40,739 nucleotides of DNA, taken from assembly GCA_910586215.1 (NCBI GenBank), contig CAJUGH010000035.1, forward strand, positions 1 to 40,739, written 5' to 3'. The DNA comes from an uncultured Acetatifactor sp. (GTDB lineage: Bacteria; Bacillota; Clostridia; Lachnospirales; Lachnospiraceae). Made by a program: the position numbers and the translations under genes. The stretch's first letter is position 1. Every line of letters begins with the position of its first letter. This document shows positions 33,286 to 40,739 of the stretch, one piece after another. The notes beneath the pieces are model-generated. The model worked only from the letters and a program-made list of their open reading frames with translations. It ran no database searches and was not told where the DNA came from.

Positions 33286-33356
33286 CTGGAACTTTAAGGG
33301 AAGAACTGCCTGGAAGGGGGGAGGCCCTTGAAGTTCCAGGGAAGGACTGCCTGGAA
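33286..33356. repeat. Inverted and direct repeats between the McrB- and McrC-like genes
   Basis: CTGGAACTTTAAGGG (33286-33300) and CCCTTGAAGTTCCAG (33325-33339) form a 15-base inverted repeat with one mismatch. AAGAACTGCCTGGAA (33301-33315) and AAGGACTGCCTGGAA (33342-33356) are direct repeats with one difference. A transcript would fold into a long hairpin here, which may set the ratio of the two restriction subunits (inference). No T-run follows. Confidence 0.6.
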
Positions 33357-33379
33357 AAAGGAGCCTGGAAGGGGAGCAG

Positions 33380-33451
33380 ATGCCGGGGGACATAGGGAAA
33401 GCGCTGCTGTCCCTGGTGCCGGAGGCTGTGTTACCGGGGAGGACGCATTGA
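33380..33451 (+). other. Possible 23-codon leader frame before the McrC-like gene
   Basis: ATG 33380 with GGGGAG (33371-33376) just upstream opens a 23-residue frame that stops at TGA 33449-33451, in the same frame as the McrC-like gene that begins at GTG 33458. It could be a leader peptide for coupling, or the original N-terminus of the nuclease cut off by a stop mutation. Both are unproven. Confidence 0.3.
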
Positions 33452-33457
33452 CGGGAG

Positions 33458-34879
33458 GTGGGGGTTACGGAAAAAACTGGCCTCGCAGAAAAGTGTTGTG
33501 TGAATACAAAGGGTACGGATGCCTTTGTGGGTGTCAAGTGCCAGGATGGGGATATCCGTATCCACTTTCCACTGGGTTATCACCTGGGGAAATGTGAGAA
33601 AGAGATCCGACGGGATATTCTGCTTCTGTTTGCTGTGCTTGCTTCCTTTACGAAAAAGAGGGATTCGGTATTACAGGGACAGGCAAAGAATTATGAGGAA
33701 GTGGATTTTCCCATGCAGTCCTATCTACACTTGATCCGTGATTTCCTAACCAGGGGATATTACAGGGAGCGGGAAGCCAGATACCAGGTGGACGGAACCG
33801 GGAAGATTCACTGGGGCAGGACCATAAAGACCCGGAAACCGTATATACAGGATCTGGATGTCTGCTATCTGGATTTTGTCACCAGAAAGAGCCAGGATAA
33901 AGAGGATGAACTGCTCACGCGGATCCATGAATACTGTGTCTATGAGAGTTTTCAAAAGGTGGGCTGGCTGTTCACGGCCTCTATGCCCGCGCCCCCCCGG
34001 ATCGGCAAAAAGGACAGGGTATTCAAGCAGGTGCTGCGGGATAAGATTGCAGCAACCTATCAGGACAGGAACAGACAATTGTTTGGCCATATGCTGGCTA
34101 TTATGGAGTATAAGGGAGATCCCTCTTCCGGGCAGAATTACAGATATGGCACATACCGGTTTGAGTATGTGTGGGAGAAGATGATAGACAGAGCCTTCGG
34201 GATCCCGGACAAGGCAGAGTATTTTCCAAGAACCTGGTGGAGCCTTAAGGATGGGATACACCCCAATGCCTGCCTGGAGCCGGACACCATTATGATTCTG
34301 GAAGAGAAGGTGTTTGTGCTGGATGCCAAATACTACAAGTACGGAATCACGGGAGATCCGAGGGATCTGCCGGAGTCTGCATCTATCAACAAGCAGATTA
34401 CCTATGGGGAATATGTGGCTATGCTATCCAGGCAGAAGGATTTCCCCAAAAAGCACGGGAAGGACGTGGAAGTCTATAATGCTTTTCTCATGCCCTACGA
34501 TGCTGTGAGTGAAATCTGGGCAGACAGGGTTGAAGACATTTTCCCGGCAGCTGTCCATAGGATTTTGAAGGAGGCCGGGGAAGAAGTACAGGAAGACAGA
34601 TACCGCTGTGCAGGGGAGGAGCGGAGCCTGGGGATGCGCTGCATCGGGGAGGCCTGGTCTGACTGGAAGGACAGGACAGAAGCTTACATGCGGATCAAGG
34701 GGATTCTCATCGATATGAAGGCATTGATGTGCCTTGCGGTCCGTAGGGAGAAAGACGGGAGCAGGAGACTGGCAGAACTGATTGCTGCGGGAGGTGAGCC
34801 AGGCAGCTGTGAAGCAGATTCTCTGAGGACAGCTATGTTCACCGGGAAGACGGAGGACGGATGGGGTGATATTGGGTGA
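33458..34879 (+). CDS. LlaJI/McrC-like restriction endonuclease subunit
   Basis: 473 residues if started at GTG 33458; this GTG overlaps its best Shine-Dalgarno (GGGAGG, 33453-33458), so the exact start is uncertain. The N-terminal beta-rich part (DAFVGVKCQDGDIRIHFPLG) is the McrB-contacting region seen in LlaJI-type McrC proteins. The nuclease is a PD-(D/E)xK fold: P275-D276, then V-L-D289-A-K291 in EEKVFVLDAKYYKYG. Cuts DNA when the McrB ring arrives. Members of the LlaJI family work with C5 methyltransferases of the same operon, as here. The C-terminal region (about 400-473) is helical and variable. Next comes the vsr gene after 160 bases without a recognisable gene. Confidence 0.85.
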   Translation: MGVTEKTGLAEKCCVNTKGTDAFVGVKCQDGDIRIHFPLGYHLGKCEKEIRRDILLLFAVLASFTKKRDSVLQGQAKNYEEVDFPMQSYLHLIRDFLTRGYYREREARYQVDGTGKIHWGRTIKTRKPYIQDLDVCYLDFVTRKSQDKEDELLTRIHEYCVYESFQKVGWLFTASMPAPPRIGKKDRVFKQVLRDKIAATYQDRNRQLFGHMLAIMEYKGDPSSGQNYRYGTYRFEYVWEKMIDRAFGIPDKAEYFPRTWWSLKDGIHPNACLEPDTIMILEEKVFVLDAKYYKYGITGDPRDLPESASINKQITYGEYVAMLSRQKDFPKKHGKDVEVYNAFLMPYDAVSEIWADRVEDIFPAAVHRILKEAGEEVQEDRYRCAGEERSLGMRCIGEAWSDWKDRTEAYMRIKGILIDMKALMCLAVRREKDGSRRLAELIAAGGEPGSCEADSLRTAMFTGKTEDGWGDIG

Positions 34880-35039
34880 ATGCCACGGGGCGTGTGGTGT
34901 CAGCGGCACATGACTGGCACTGACCGAAGGAAGGCTGGCTTTATGACGTTGCCTGCGAAGGCAACTATCATGCTGCTGGCATGTTGGGTGGCTGTCGCAG
35001 ATGGGAAGAAAGCCTGGCAGATGGCGGGGAGGGATTGGA

Positions 35040-35495
35040 GTGGCAGATGTACTGACGAAAGACCAGCGCCGTAAGAATATGCAGCATATCAAAGGTAAGG
35101 ATACGAAGATTGAGGTCATCCTGCGCAAGGCCCTCTGGGAGAAGGGCTACCGGTACCGGAAAAATGACAAGAGGCTGCCGGGACAGCCGGATATTGTCCT
35201 TACCAAGTATAAGATTGCCATCTTCTGCGATGGGGAGTTCTTCCACGGGAAGGACTGGGAGGTGCTGAAGCCCCGGCTGGAGAAAGGGGCACGCAGCGAA
35301 TTCTGGATCAGCAAGATCACCAGGAACAGGGAACGGGACGACCAGACCAACAAGCAACTCCTGTTCCTGGGATGGACAGTGATCCGTTTCTGGGGGAATG
35401 AGATCATGAAACATCCGGAAGAATGTGTGAAGGTGATAGAGGAGACCATTTTTGACCAGAAGCTGGCAGACCAGGAAGCGGCAGAGGGACAGTAA
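35040..35495 (+). CDS. vsr: Very short patch repair endonuclease
   Basis: 151 residues from GTG 35040, seven bases after GGGGAGG (35026-35032). Vsr nicks beside T in T:G mismatches left when 5-methylcytosine deaminates, so it is the natural repair partner of the C5 methyltransferase in this operon. Start VLTKDQRRKNMQHIKGKDTK and LPGQPDIVLTKYKIAIF are family hallmarks; the catalytic aspartate falls at D51, as in E. coli Vsr. The following segment reads CDGEFFHGKDW: the histidine at 69 is kept, but position 64 is Asp instead of His, and the His/Cys pair that holds zinc in E. coli Vsr (71 and 73) is Lys and Trp. This looks like a distinct subfamily rather than decay. Confidence 0.92.
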   Translation: MADVLTKDQRRKNMQHIKGKDTKIEVILRKALWEKGYRYRKNDKRLPGQPDIVLTKYKIAIFCDGEFFHGKDWEVLKPRLEKGARSEFWISKITRNRERDDQTNKQLLFLGWTVIRFWGNEIMKHPEECVKVIEETIFDQKLADQEAAEGQ

Positions 35496-35619
35496 TGGGT
35501 GCACCGGAATTATCTTTTGGGACAGGGGCTATCCAAGGGCTATCCGGTCCTGGATGGCGCTGACAGGATAAAGGAATATCCCGAAATGAAAAAAGAGGCA
35601 TGTGCAGGGAGGTATCAGA

Positions 35620-36393
35620 ATGCAGGAAAACGAGTTGCTCCAGGAGATTGTAGAGGTGGTTCATACATGTGGGAAAATCATGTGCAGCGCTACGGACATT
35701 GAGCGGAAGATCCATCAGAAATCCGGGAAGGGGAATTTTGTGACAGATTATGATTCCAGGGTGCAGGCCATTCTGGAGGAAAAGCTGCTGGCCCTGGTGC
35801 CGGAGGCCGTGTTCCTGGGGGAGGAAGACCAGATGGATCACACGGATATCTCCAAGGGATATGCCTTTATTGTAGATCCCATAGACGGCACTGCCAATTT
35901 CACCAGGGGCTACAAGGCCAGCAGCATCAGCGTGGCTCTGGCCAGGGACGGATACCCGGTGCTGGGGGTGGTGTACAACCCTTACCAGGAAGAAACCTTT
36001 TATGCCCTGCGGGGAGAGGGGGCTTTTCTCAATGGGGAGAGGATCCATACCTCAGAGCGGACACTGGAGGAAGGCCTGGTTCTGTTCGGCACGGCGCCTT
36101 ACTATGAAGAATTAAGGAAGAAAACCTTTGAGGTGGCATACCGGTATTTCTCCCAGGCAGAAGACCTGCGCAGAAGCGGCTCGGCTGCCATCGACCTGTG
36201 CATGGTAGCCTGCGGAAGGGCAGAATTTTTCTTCGAGATGCGGCTTAGTCCCTGGGACTATGCGGCAGGGGCCTTGCTGGTGGAGGAGGCCGGGGGATTC
36301 GTCAGCGACCTGGAGGGGAATCCCTTGACCTATGACCGGAAACAGACAGTGGCGGCCAGGGGAGCGAAGGTGGAACTGCTGGAAGGGGTGTAG
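35620..36393 (+). CDS. Inositol-monophosphatase-family protein
   Basis: 257 residues from ATG 35620, seven bases after AGGGAGG (35606-35612). A magnesium-dependent phosphatase of the IMPase/FIG superfamily: metal-site motifs GEED (about 67-70), DPIDGTANFTRGY (about 86-98) and the C-terminal SPWDYAAGALLVEEAGG. The substrate may be inositol phosphate, a sugar phosphate or 3'-phosphoadenosine phosphate; sequence alone does not decide. It follows vsr by 124 bases and is probably unrelated to defence. Confidence 0.93.
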   Translation: MQENELLQEIVEVVHTCGKIMCSATDIERKIHQKSGKGNFVTDYDSRVQAILEEKLLALVPEAVFLGEEDQMDHTDISKGYAFIVDPIDGTANFTRGYKASSISVALARDGYPVLGVVYNPYQEETFYALRGEGAFLNGERIHTSERTLEEGLVLFGTAPYYEELRKKTFEVAYRYFSQAEDLRRSGSAAIDLCMVACGRAEFFFEMRLSPWDYAAGALLVEEAGGFVSDLEGNPLTYDRKQTVAARGAKVELLEGV

Positions 36394-36495
36394 GAGAAGG
36401 ATGGGAGTGGTCTGGGCAGGAAGACAGGGAATGGGCGTATTCGGCTATATCCATGAAGCAAGTATTTGCAGGGAATGAAGAGGAGGGTGGGCAGT

Positions 36496-37998
36496 TTGGG
36501 GAAAGAATTTGATCTTTCACAATTTGATACATATAGGGAAGACAATCGAAGAGAAGTGAAGAAGGCAAATGGGGGCCTGCCCAATTCCCTCTGGGATACC
36601 TACTCAGCATTTGCAAATAGTTATGGCGGTGTGATTATTCTGGGGGTCAGAGAGGAAAAGGACGGCAGTTGGAGAACGACTGGACTACAGAATGCGCCCA
36701 GACTATACAAAGAATTCTGGGATACCATCAATAATCGCAAGAAGGTGAACATAAACCTTCTGTCAGAAGATGATGTGCAGATATACACCGTAAGGCCTAA
36801 CAGCGATATAATCATGGTGATCTATGTACCCATGGCAAGAAGGGAGCAGAAGCCAGTTTATATCAATGATGACATTTTTGGAGGAACATTCCGTAGAAAT
36901 TTTGAAGGGGATTATCATTGTACCAGGTTACAGGTAAAAACCATGCTTCGGGATCAGACAGAGGAAACCATGGATATGAGAATCCTGGATGGCGTTTCCA
37001 TAGATGATTTGAATCATGAAACTATACAAGGATATCGCAACCGACATCGCACCTTAAAGGAGGGGCATCCTTTTGGACGCCTAAGTGACCAGGAGTATCT
37101 GAGGAGTATTGGTGCCGCTGCCATTTCCTCGAAAGATGGACGGCTGTATCCTACAGCAGCCGGAATGCTGATGTTCGGGGAGGAGTACAATATTGTGAGA
37201 CATTTCCCGGAATACTTTCTGGATTACAGGGAAATGCTGGATCCGGTGATTCGATGGACAGACAGGTTACAGTCAAGTTCTGGGGAATGGTCCGGAAATC
37301 TATGTGACTTCTATTTTAGGGTTTACAATAAGATTATCAAAGATATCAAGGTGCCATTTAAAATGTCTGGTGGTGACAGGATAGATGACACGCCCGTACA
37401 CAAGGCAATTAGAGAGGCGTTGGCCAACTGTCTTGTGAATGCGGATTATTATGGTGTAAGAGGAATTGTTATAAAAAAAGAGCCAGATAAAATAATTTTG
37501 GAAAATCCTGGATATATTAGGACGGGCAAAAAGCAGATGCGTATAGGTGGTGAGTCAGATCCTCGTAACAAAGCGTTGATGAAAATGTTCAATCTTATTA
37601 ATATTGGGGAACGGGCTGGAAGCGGTGTGCCAAATATATTCAATGTGTGGGACGATGAAGGATGGGAAGAACCAGAGATTATAGAGAGGTTTGACCCAGA
37701 CAGGACAATTCTGTCGCTTTCTTTTGTAGAAAGGACTGTAAAAAAAGTGAGCGATAAAGTGAGCGATAAAGTGAGCGATAAAGTGAGCGATAAAATGAGT
37801 GAAAAAGATAGGATATTTTATCTGACAATGGTGAAAGTATTCACCGAAGAAGAATTTGTGACTACTAAGATCATGTGTGATGTTACAAACCTGCCAAGTT
37901 CCACAGTCCGCCGGTATCTGCACAAGCTTTGCAAGATGCATATGATAAGGGCAGATGGAAGAAATAAAGGAACGAAGTATTATCTGGTCAAGGATTAA
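36496..37998 (+). CDS. Schlafen/AlbA_2-domain ATP-binding protein
   Basis: About 500 residues from TTG 36496, chosen because AGGAGG (36481-36486) lies 9 bases upstream; ATG 36475 and TTG 36466 are alternatives with poorer sites. The N-terminal AlbA_2 (Schlafen-type) domain reads YREDNRREVKKANGGLPNSL followed by FANSYGGVIILGV. The middle has a GHKL-like ATP-binding C-terminal part as in the RecG-like putative transcriptional regulators (HKAIREALANCLVNADYY, ENPGYIR, RNKALMKMF, GERAGSGVP). A winged helix closes the protein (LPSSTVRRYLHKL). Between them is a VSDK tandem repeat. The gene is visibly more AT-rich than its neighbours, suggesting acquisition. Proteins of this group occur in mobile and defence contexts and as regulators; the role here is unknown. 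Confidence 0.88.
   Translation: MGKEFDLSQFDTYREDNRREVKKANGGLPNSLWDTYSAFANSYGGVIILGVREEKDGSWRTTGLQNAPRLYKEFWDTINNRKKVNINLLSEDDVQIYTVRPNSDIIMVIYVPMARREQKPVYINDDIFGGTFRRNFEGDYHCTRLQVKTMLRDQTEETMDMRILDGVSIDDLNHETIQGYRNRHRTLKEGHPFGRLSDQEYLRSIGAAAISSKDGRLYPTAAGMLMFGEEYNIVRHFPEYFLDYREMLDPVIRWTDRLQSSSGEWSGNLCDFYFRVYNKIIKDIKVPFKMSGGDRIDDTPVHKAIREALANCLVNADYYGVRGIVIKKEPDKIILENPGYIRTGKKQMRIGGESDPRNKALMKMFNLINIGERAGSGVPNIFNVWDDEGWEEPEIIERFDPDRTILSLSFVERTVKKVSDKVSDKVSDKVSDKMSEKDRIFYLTMVKVFTEEEFVTTKIMCDVTNLPSSTVRRYLHKLCKMHMIRADGRNKGTKYYLVKD
37747..37806 (+). repeat. 12-bp tandem repeat encoding VSDK
   Basis: GTGAGCGATAAA is repeated four times without change (37747-37794), followed by a degenerate fifth unit ATGAGTGAAAAA. 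It encodes VSDK x4 then MSEK, between the ATP-binding part and the winged helix. Slippage would change linker length in steps of four residues and keep the frame. Confidence 0.95.
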
Positions 37999-38056
37999 TA
38001 AACAGTAAGAAAATATATTAATAGAAAAGAATAACAAGAGGTAAAGGAGGTATCAC

Positions 38057-40642
38057 ATGAAACTACTGGTAATCGGAGGTGTGGCTGCCGGAACCAAAGC
38101 AGCCGCCAAGTTCAAGCGGGTGAACCCGGAGGCAGATGTGACCATTGTCACGAAGGGTAAGGACATCTCTTATGCAGGCTGCGGCCTGCCCTATTATGTG
38201 GGCGGTTCCATCCCGGAGCGGGAGCAGCTTATTGTAAACACCCCGGAGAAATATACTGCCCTCACAGGTGCCCAGGTGTTCGCCCAGCGGGAAGTGACGG
38301 CCCTGGATACCGTAGGGAAAAAGGCCACGGTGAAGAACCTGCGCACAGGGGCAGAAGAGACCTATGAATACGATGCCTGCATCGTGGCGGTGGGGGCTTC
38401 CCCGGTGGTGCCACCTCTGCCGGGACTAAACCTGCCAGGCGTCTTCGTGATGCGCACCCCGGACGATGCCATAGAGACCAGGGATTACATCGGAAGGGAT
38501 GGCGTGAAACGTGCCGTGGTAGTGGGCGGCGGTTTCATCGGCCTGGAGGTGGCAGAGAACTTAATGGAAAAGGGGCTGTCTGTGACGGTGATCGACATGG
38601 CGCCCCAGATTATGCCGGGCTTTGACGGGGAGATGGCAGATTACGCCGTGCGCCATCTGGGGAAAAAGGGAATCAAGGTGATGACTTCCACCAGGCTGGA
38701 AGGAGTCACAGGTACAGAACGGGCAGAAGGGGTGCAGACAGACAAGGGATTGCTTCCCGCAGATGTGGTGATTCTCTCCATCGGTATCCGGCCAAACACG
38801 GGATTTCTGCAGGATACCGGGATTGACATGTTCAAAGGCACCATCCTGGTGGACGAGAAGATGGCCACCAATGTGGCAGATGTATATGCGGCCGGCGACT
38901 GTGCCATGGTGAAAAACCGTCTCACAGGAGAGCGCCAGTGGTCTCCCATGGGCTCTTCTGCCAATATGGAAGGCCGCACCCTGGCCCTTATCCTGGGCGG
39001 CAGGGAGGTGTCCTATCCCGGTGTGCTGGGAACGGGCGTGGTGAAGCTGCCCGGACTGTCTGGCGGCAGGACGGGCCTGTCCGAGGAACAGGCGTGCGCA
39101 GCAGGGTACCAGACCATATGCGCCCTGGCGGTGACAGACGACAAGGCCCATTACTATCCGGGAAGCGCCTGGTTTGCCATCAAGCTGGTGGCAGATGCAG
39201 GCACCCATAAGCTGCTGGGCGTCCAGGTCCTGGGGCCCGGGGCGGTGGACAAGGTGACGGATATCGGTGTCATGGCAGTAACCTTCGGGGCTACCTTAGA
39301 GCAGATGACTTGTCTGGACCTGGCCTATGCGCCGCCTTTTTCCACGGCCATCCATCCTTTTGTCCAGGCGGTACATATGCTGCTCAATAAGATACAGGGA
39401 GACCTGGACAGCTTCACCCCTGCCCAGTACCGGGAAGGCGCCGCAGAAGGCTACCGTGTGGTGGATGTGAATCCGGCAGGGCCTACCATTCCGGGAGCCA
39501 CCTACGTGGATCTGCTGAAAGTAAAAGGGGAGGTGCCGGGGCTTGGGAAAGACGAGAAGCTGCTCTTAGTCTGTGCCAAGGGCAAAAGGGCATATCTGCT
39601 GCAGAACCGCCTCAAAAGATACGGTTATACGAACACAAAGGTGCTGGAGGGATCTTCCTTCTTCAATGAGGTAAAGGTGGAGAAACAGCCTGGGCAGGTG
39701 ACGGTCTCCCCGGAGGAGATCACCAGGGTGAAGGCCTTAGGGTGCCTGCATAACAAGGGAACAGACAATTTCAATGTGCGGGTGATCACCCGGAACGGGA
39801 AGATTACCACCGCAGAGCATAGGAAAATAGCGGAAGCGGCAGAGAAATTCGGCAGTGGGGATGTGGTCATGACCACCAGGCTCACCCTGGAGATCGTGGG
39901 AGTACCTTTTGACAAAATAGAGGATCTGCGGGCATTCCTGGCAGAGGAAGGGCTGGAGACCGGAGGAACCGGCTCCAAGGTGCGCCCTGTGGTGGCCTGC
40001 AAAGGAACCACCTGCCAGTACGGCCTGCTGGATTCCTACCGGCTGTCCGAGACCATCCATGAGAGGTTCTTCCATGGATATGCGGATGTGAAACTGCCCC
40101 ACAAATTCAAGATTGCAGTGGGAGGCTGCCCCAACAACTGTGTGAAGCCGGATCTGAATGACTTTGGCATCGTGGGACAGCGTGTCCCTGTGGTGGATCT
40201 GGAGAAATGCCGGGGCTGCGGGAAATGTCAGGTGTCCACGGCCTGCCCGGTGGGAGCCAGCCAGGTGGTGGACGGGAAACTGGTGATCGATCCCGACAAG
40301 TGCAACAACTGTGGACGCTGTGTGGGCAAATGTCCTTTCAAGGCGGCAGAGGAGAGCACCTACGGGTACCGTGTCTATGTGGGCGGCCGCTGGGGCAAGC
40401 GCGTGGCCCAGGGACAGAAGCTGGAAAAGGTATTCCTAAGCGAAGAGGAAGTGCTATCCGTCCTGGAGAAAGCCATCCTCCTGTTCAGGGAGCAGGGTAA
40501 GACAGGGGAGCGCTTTGCCGATACCATTGCCAGGATCGGATTCGAGAATGTACAGGCCCAGCTGATGTCCGATGAGATCCTGGCCAGGAAGGATGAGATC
40601 ATCGGGGCGAAGCTGCACTTAAAGGGCGGGGCTACCTGCTAG
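38057..40642 (+). CDS. Multidomain FAD oxidoreductase (CoA-disulfide-reductase-like) with rhodanese, siroheme-type and ferredoxin domains
   Basis: 861 residues; ATG 38057 with AAAGGAGG 8 bases upstream. Residues 1 to about 450 form an NAD(P)H/FAD oxidoreductase of the CoA-disulfide/persulfide reductase type: VIGGVAAGTKAAAKF, active cysteine C42 in SYAGCGLPYYVGG, VVGGGFIGLEVAENL and VYAAGDCA. About 465-550 is a rhodanese domain with C506 in VCAKGKRA, able to carry a persulfide. About 575-715 resembles a nitrite/sulfite-reductase half: C648-x5-C654 (CKGTTCQYG) and C691-x3-C695 (GGCPNNC), the classical siroheme/[4Fe-4S] ligand spacing. Two [4Fe-4S] ferredoxin motifs follow (CRGCGKC and CNNCGRCVGKCP). 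The whole suggests reduction of sulfur species such as persulfide, polysulfide or sulfite with NAD(P)H (inference). Cytoplasmic; stands alone. Confidence 0.9.
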   Translation: MKLLVIGGVAAGTKAAAKFKRVNPEADVTIVTKGKDISYAGCGLPYYVGGSIPEREQLIVNTPEKYTALTGAQVFAQREVTALDTVGKKATVKNLRTGAEETYEYDACIVAVGASPVVPPLPGLNLPGVFVMRTPDDAIETRDYIGRDGVKRAVVVGGGFIGLEVAENLMEKGLSVTVIDMAPQIMPGFDGEMADYAVRHLGKKGIKVMTSTRLEGVTGTERAEGVQTDKGLLPADVVILSIGIRPNTGFLQDTGIDMFKGTILVDEKMATNVADVYAAGDCAMVKNRLTGERQWSPMGSSANMEGRTLALILGGREVSYPGVLGTGVVKLPGLSGGRTGLSEEQACAAGYQTICALAVTDDKAHYYPGSAWFAIKLVADAGTHKLLGVQVLGPGAVDKVTDIGVMAVTFGATLEQMTCLDLAYAPPFSTAIHPFVQAVHMLLNKIQGDLDSFTPAQYREGAAEGYRVVDVNPAGPTIPGATYVDLLKVKGEVPGLGKDEKLLLVCAKGKRAYLLQNRLKRYGYTNTKVLEGSSFFNEVKVEKQPGQVTVSPEEITRVKALGCLHNKGTDNFNVRVITRNGKITTAEHRKIAEAAEKFGSGDVVMTTRLTLEIVGVPFDKIEDLRAFLAEEGLETGGTGSKVRPVVACKGTTCQYGLLDSYRLSETIHERFFHGYADVKLPHKFKIAVGGCPNNCVKPDLNDFGIVGQRVPVVDLEKCRGCGKCQVSTACPVGASQVVDGKLVIDPDKCNNCGRCVGKCPFKAAEESTYGYRVYVGGRWGKRVAQGQKLEKVFLSEEEVLSVLEKAILLFREQGKTGERFADTIARIGFENVQAQLMSDEILARKDEIIGAKLHLKGGATC

Positions 40643-40686
40643 TGTGATCTGAGACCGGATTGTACTAGTACTCCGTACTGAAAACC

Positions 40687-40726
40687 CTTGTGCAAATATT
40701 TCGGTCTATTTTCCCGATTGCACAAG
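40687..40726. other. Inverted repeat after the flavoprotein gene
   Basis: CTTGTGCAA (40687-40695) and TTGCACAAG (40718-40726) are perfect 9-bp inverted repeats around a 22-base T-rich loop. There is no T-run after the right arm, so it is either an operator or leader for a gene beyond the window or a poor terminator. Confidence 0.4.
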
Positions 40727-40739
40727 TCCAGAATACTCA

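Noticed and set aside
34880..35039. Small gene between the McrC-like gene and vsr
   Set aside because: Only a short frame without a ribosome site or family resemblance is open here; a GTTGCC/GGCAAC hairpin (34949-34966) is visible but has no T-run.

Overview
The window looks like a chromosome segment of a Gram-positive, gut-type Clostridia, most likely family Lachnospiraceae. The basis is the moderately high GC, AGGAGG-type ribosome sites, a PepSY lipoprotein, a DUF6062-type protein, an NCS2 permease, a MocR regulator, a Gfo/Idh-ThuA pair, and a large CoA-disulfide-reductase-like multidomain flavoprotein. No rRNA, tRNA, CRISPR array or transposase gene was seen. The species cannot be named from this window.

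Layout. 1-3400: non-coding DNA with a complete 165-bp MITE, then a PadR regulator overlapping a giant DUF1700/DUF4097 repeat protein. 3473-6181 (minus): a membrane Ser/Thr kinase whose extracellular end is an OmpA-like domain. 6468-10588: an AT-richer restriction-modification island with two tandem C5-cytosine methyltransferases and a nuclease/N6-adenine-methylase gene that has lost its middle. 10804-14110: glnS and a MocR regulator. 14172-17312: small membrane-anchored acidic protein, TetR regulator, PepSY lipoprotein, DUF6062 protein. 17503-21098: a surface O-acylation locus (MBOAT, SGNH hydrolase, broken acyltransferase-3). 21300-26756: NCS2 permease, M19 dipeptidase, SpoU/TrmH rRNA methylase, PTS enzyme I. 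26943-29902: ThuA and Gfo/Idh oxidoreductase (minus) divergent from an AraC regulator. 30084-35495: a defence operon with its own clear promoter: C5-methyltransferase, McrB-like GTPase, LlaJI/McrC-like nuclease and Vsr mismatch endonuclease. 35620-40642: inositol-monophosphatase-family protein, a Schlafen/AlbA_2 ATP-binding protein with a VSDK tandem repeat, and the multidomain FAD/rhodanese/siroheme-type/ferredoxin protein.

Most notable. (1) The methyltransferase of the McrBC-like operon carries, N-terminal to its catalytic domain, a C-x6-C-x2-C-x5-C motif with exactly the spacing of the endonuclease III/MutY [4Fe-4S] loop, and the same operon ends in Vsr, so base modification, modification- or site-dependent cleavage and deamination repair appear packaged together. 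(2) A family of very small mobile palindromes with 12-bp termini GTAACAGTTCAG; two copies are flanked by perfect 8-bp direct repeats (TACATATT; GGTTGTTG), as expected for IS66-type transposition, and one is only 31 bp long. (3) A kinase-OmpA fusion. (4) Two decayed genes (N6 methylase, acyltransferase) that show how this region is being remodelled. Two further short repeat families (18-bp and 27-bp matches) are scattered between genes.

Limits: everything rests on reading motifs by eye; no alignment, folding or database search was run. Start codons were moved where a Shine-Dalgarno sequence or family N-terminus argued for it.
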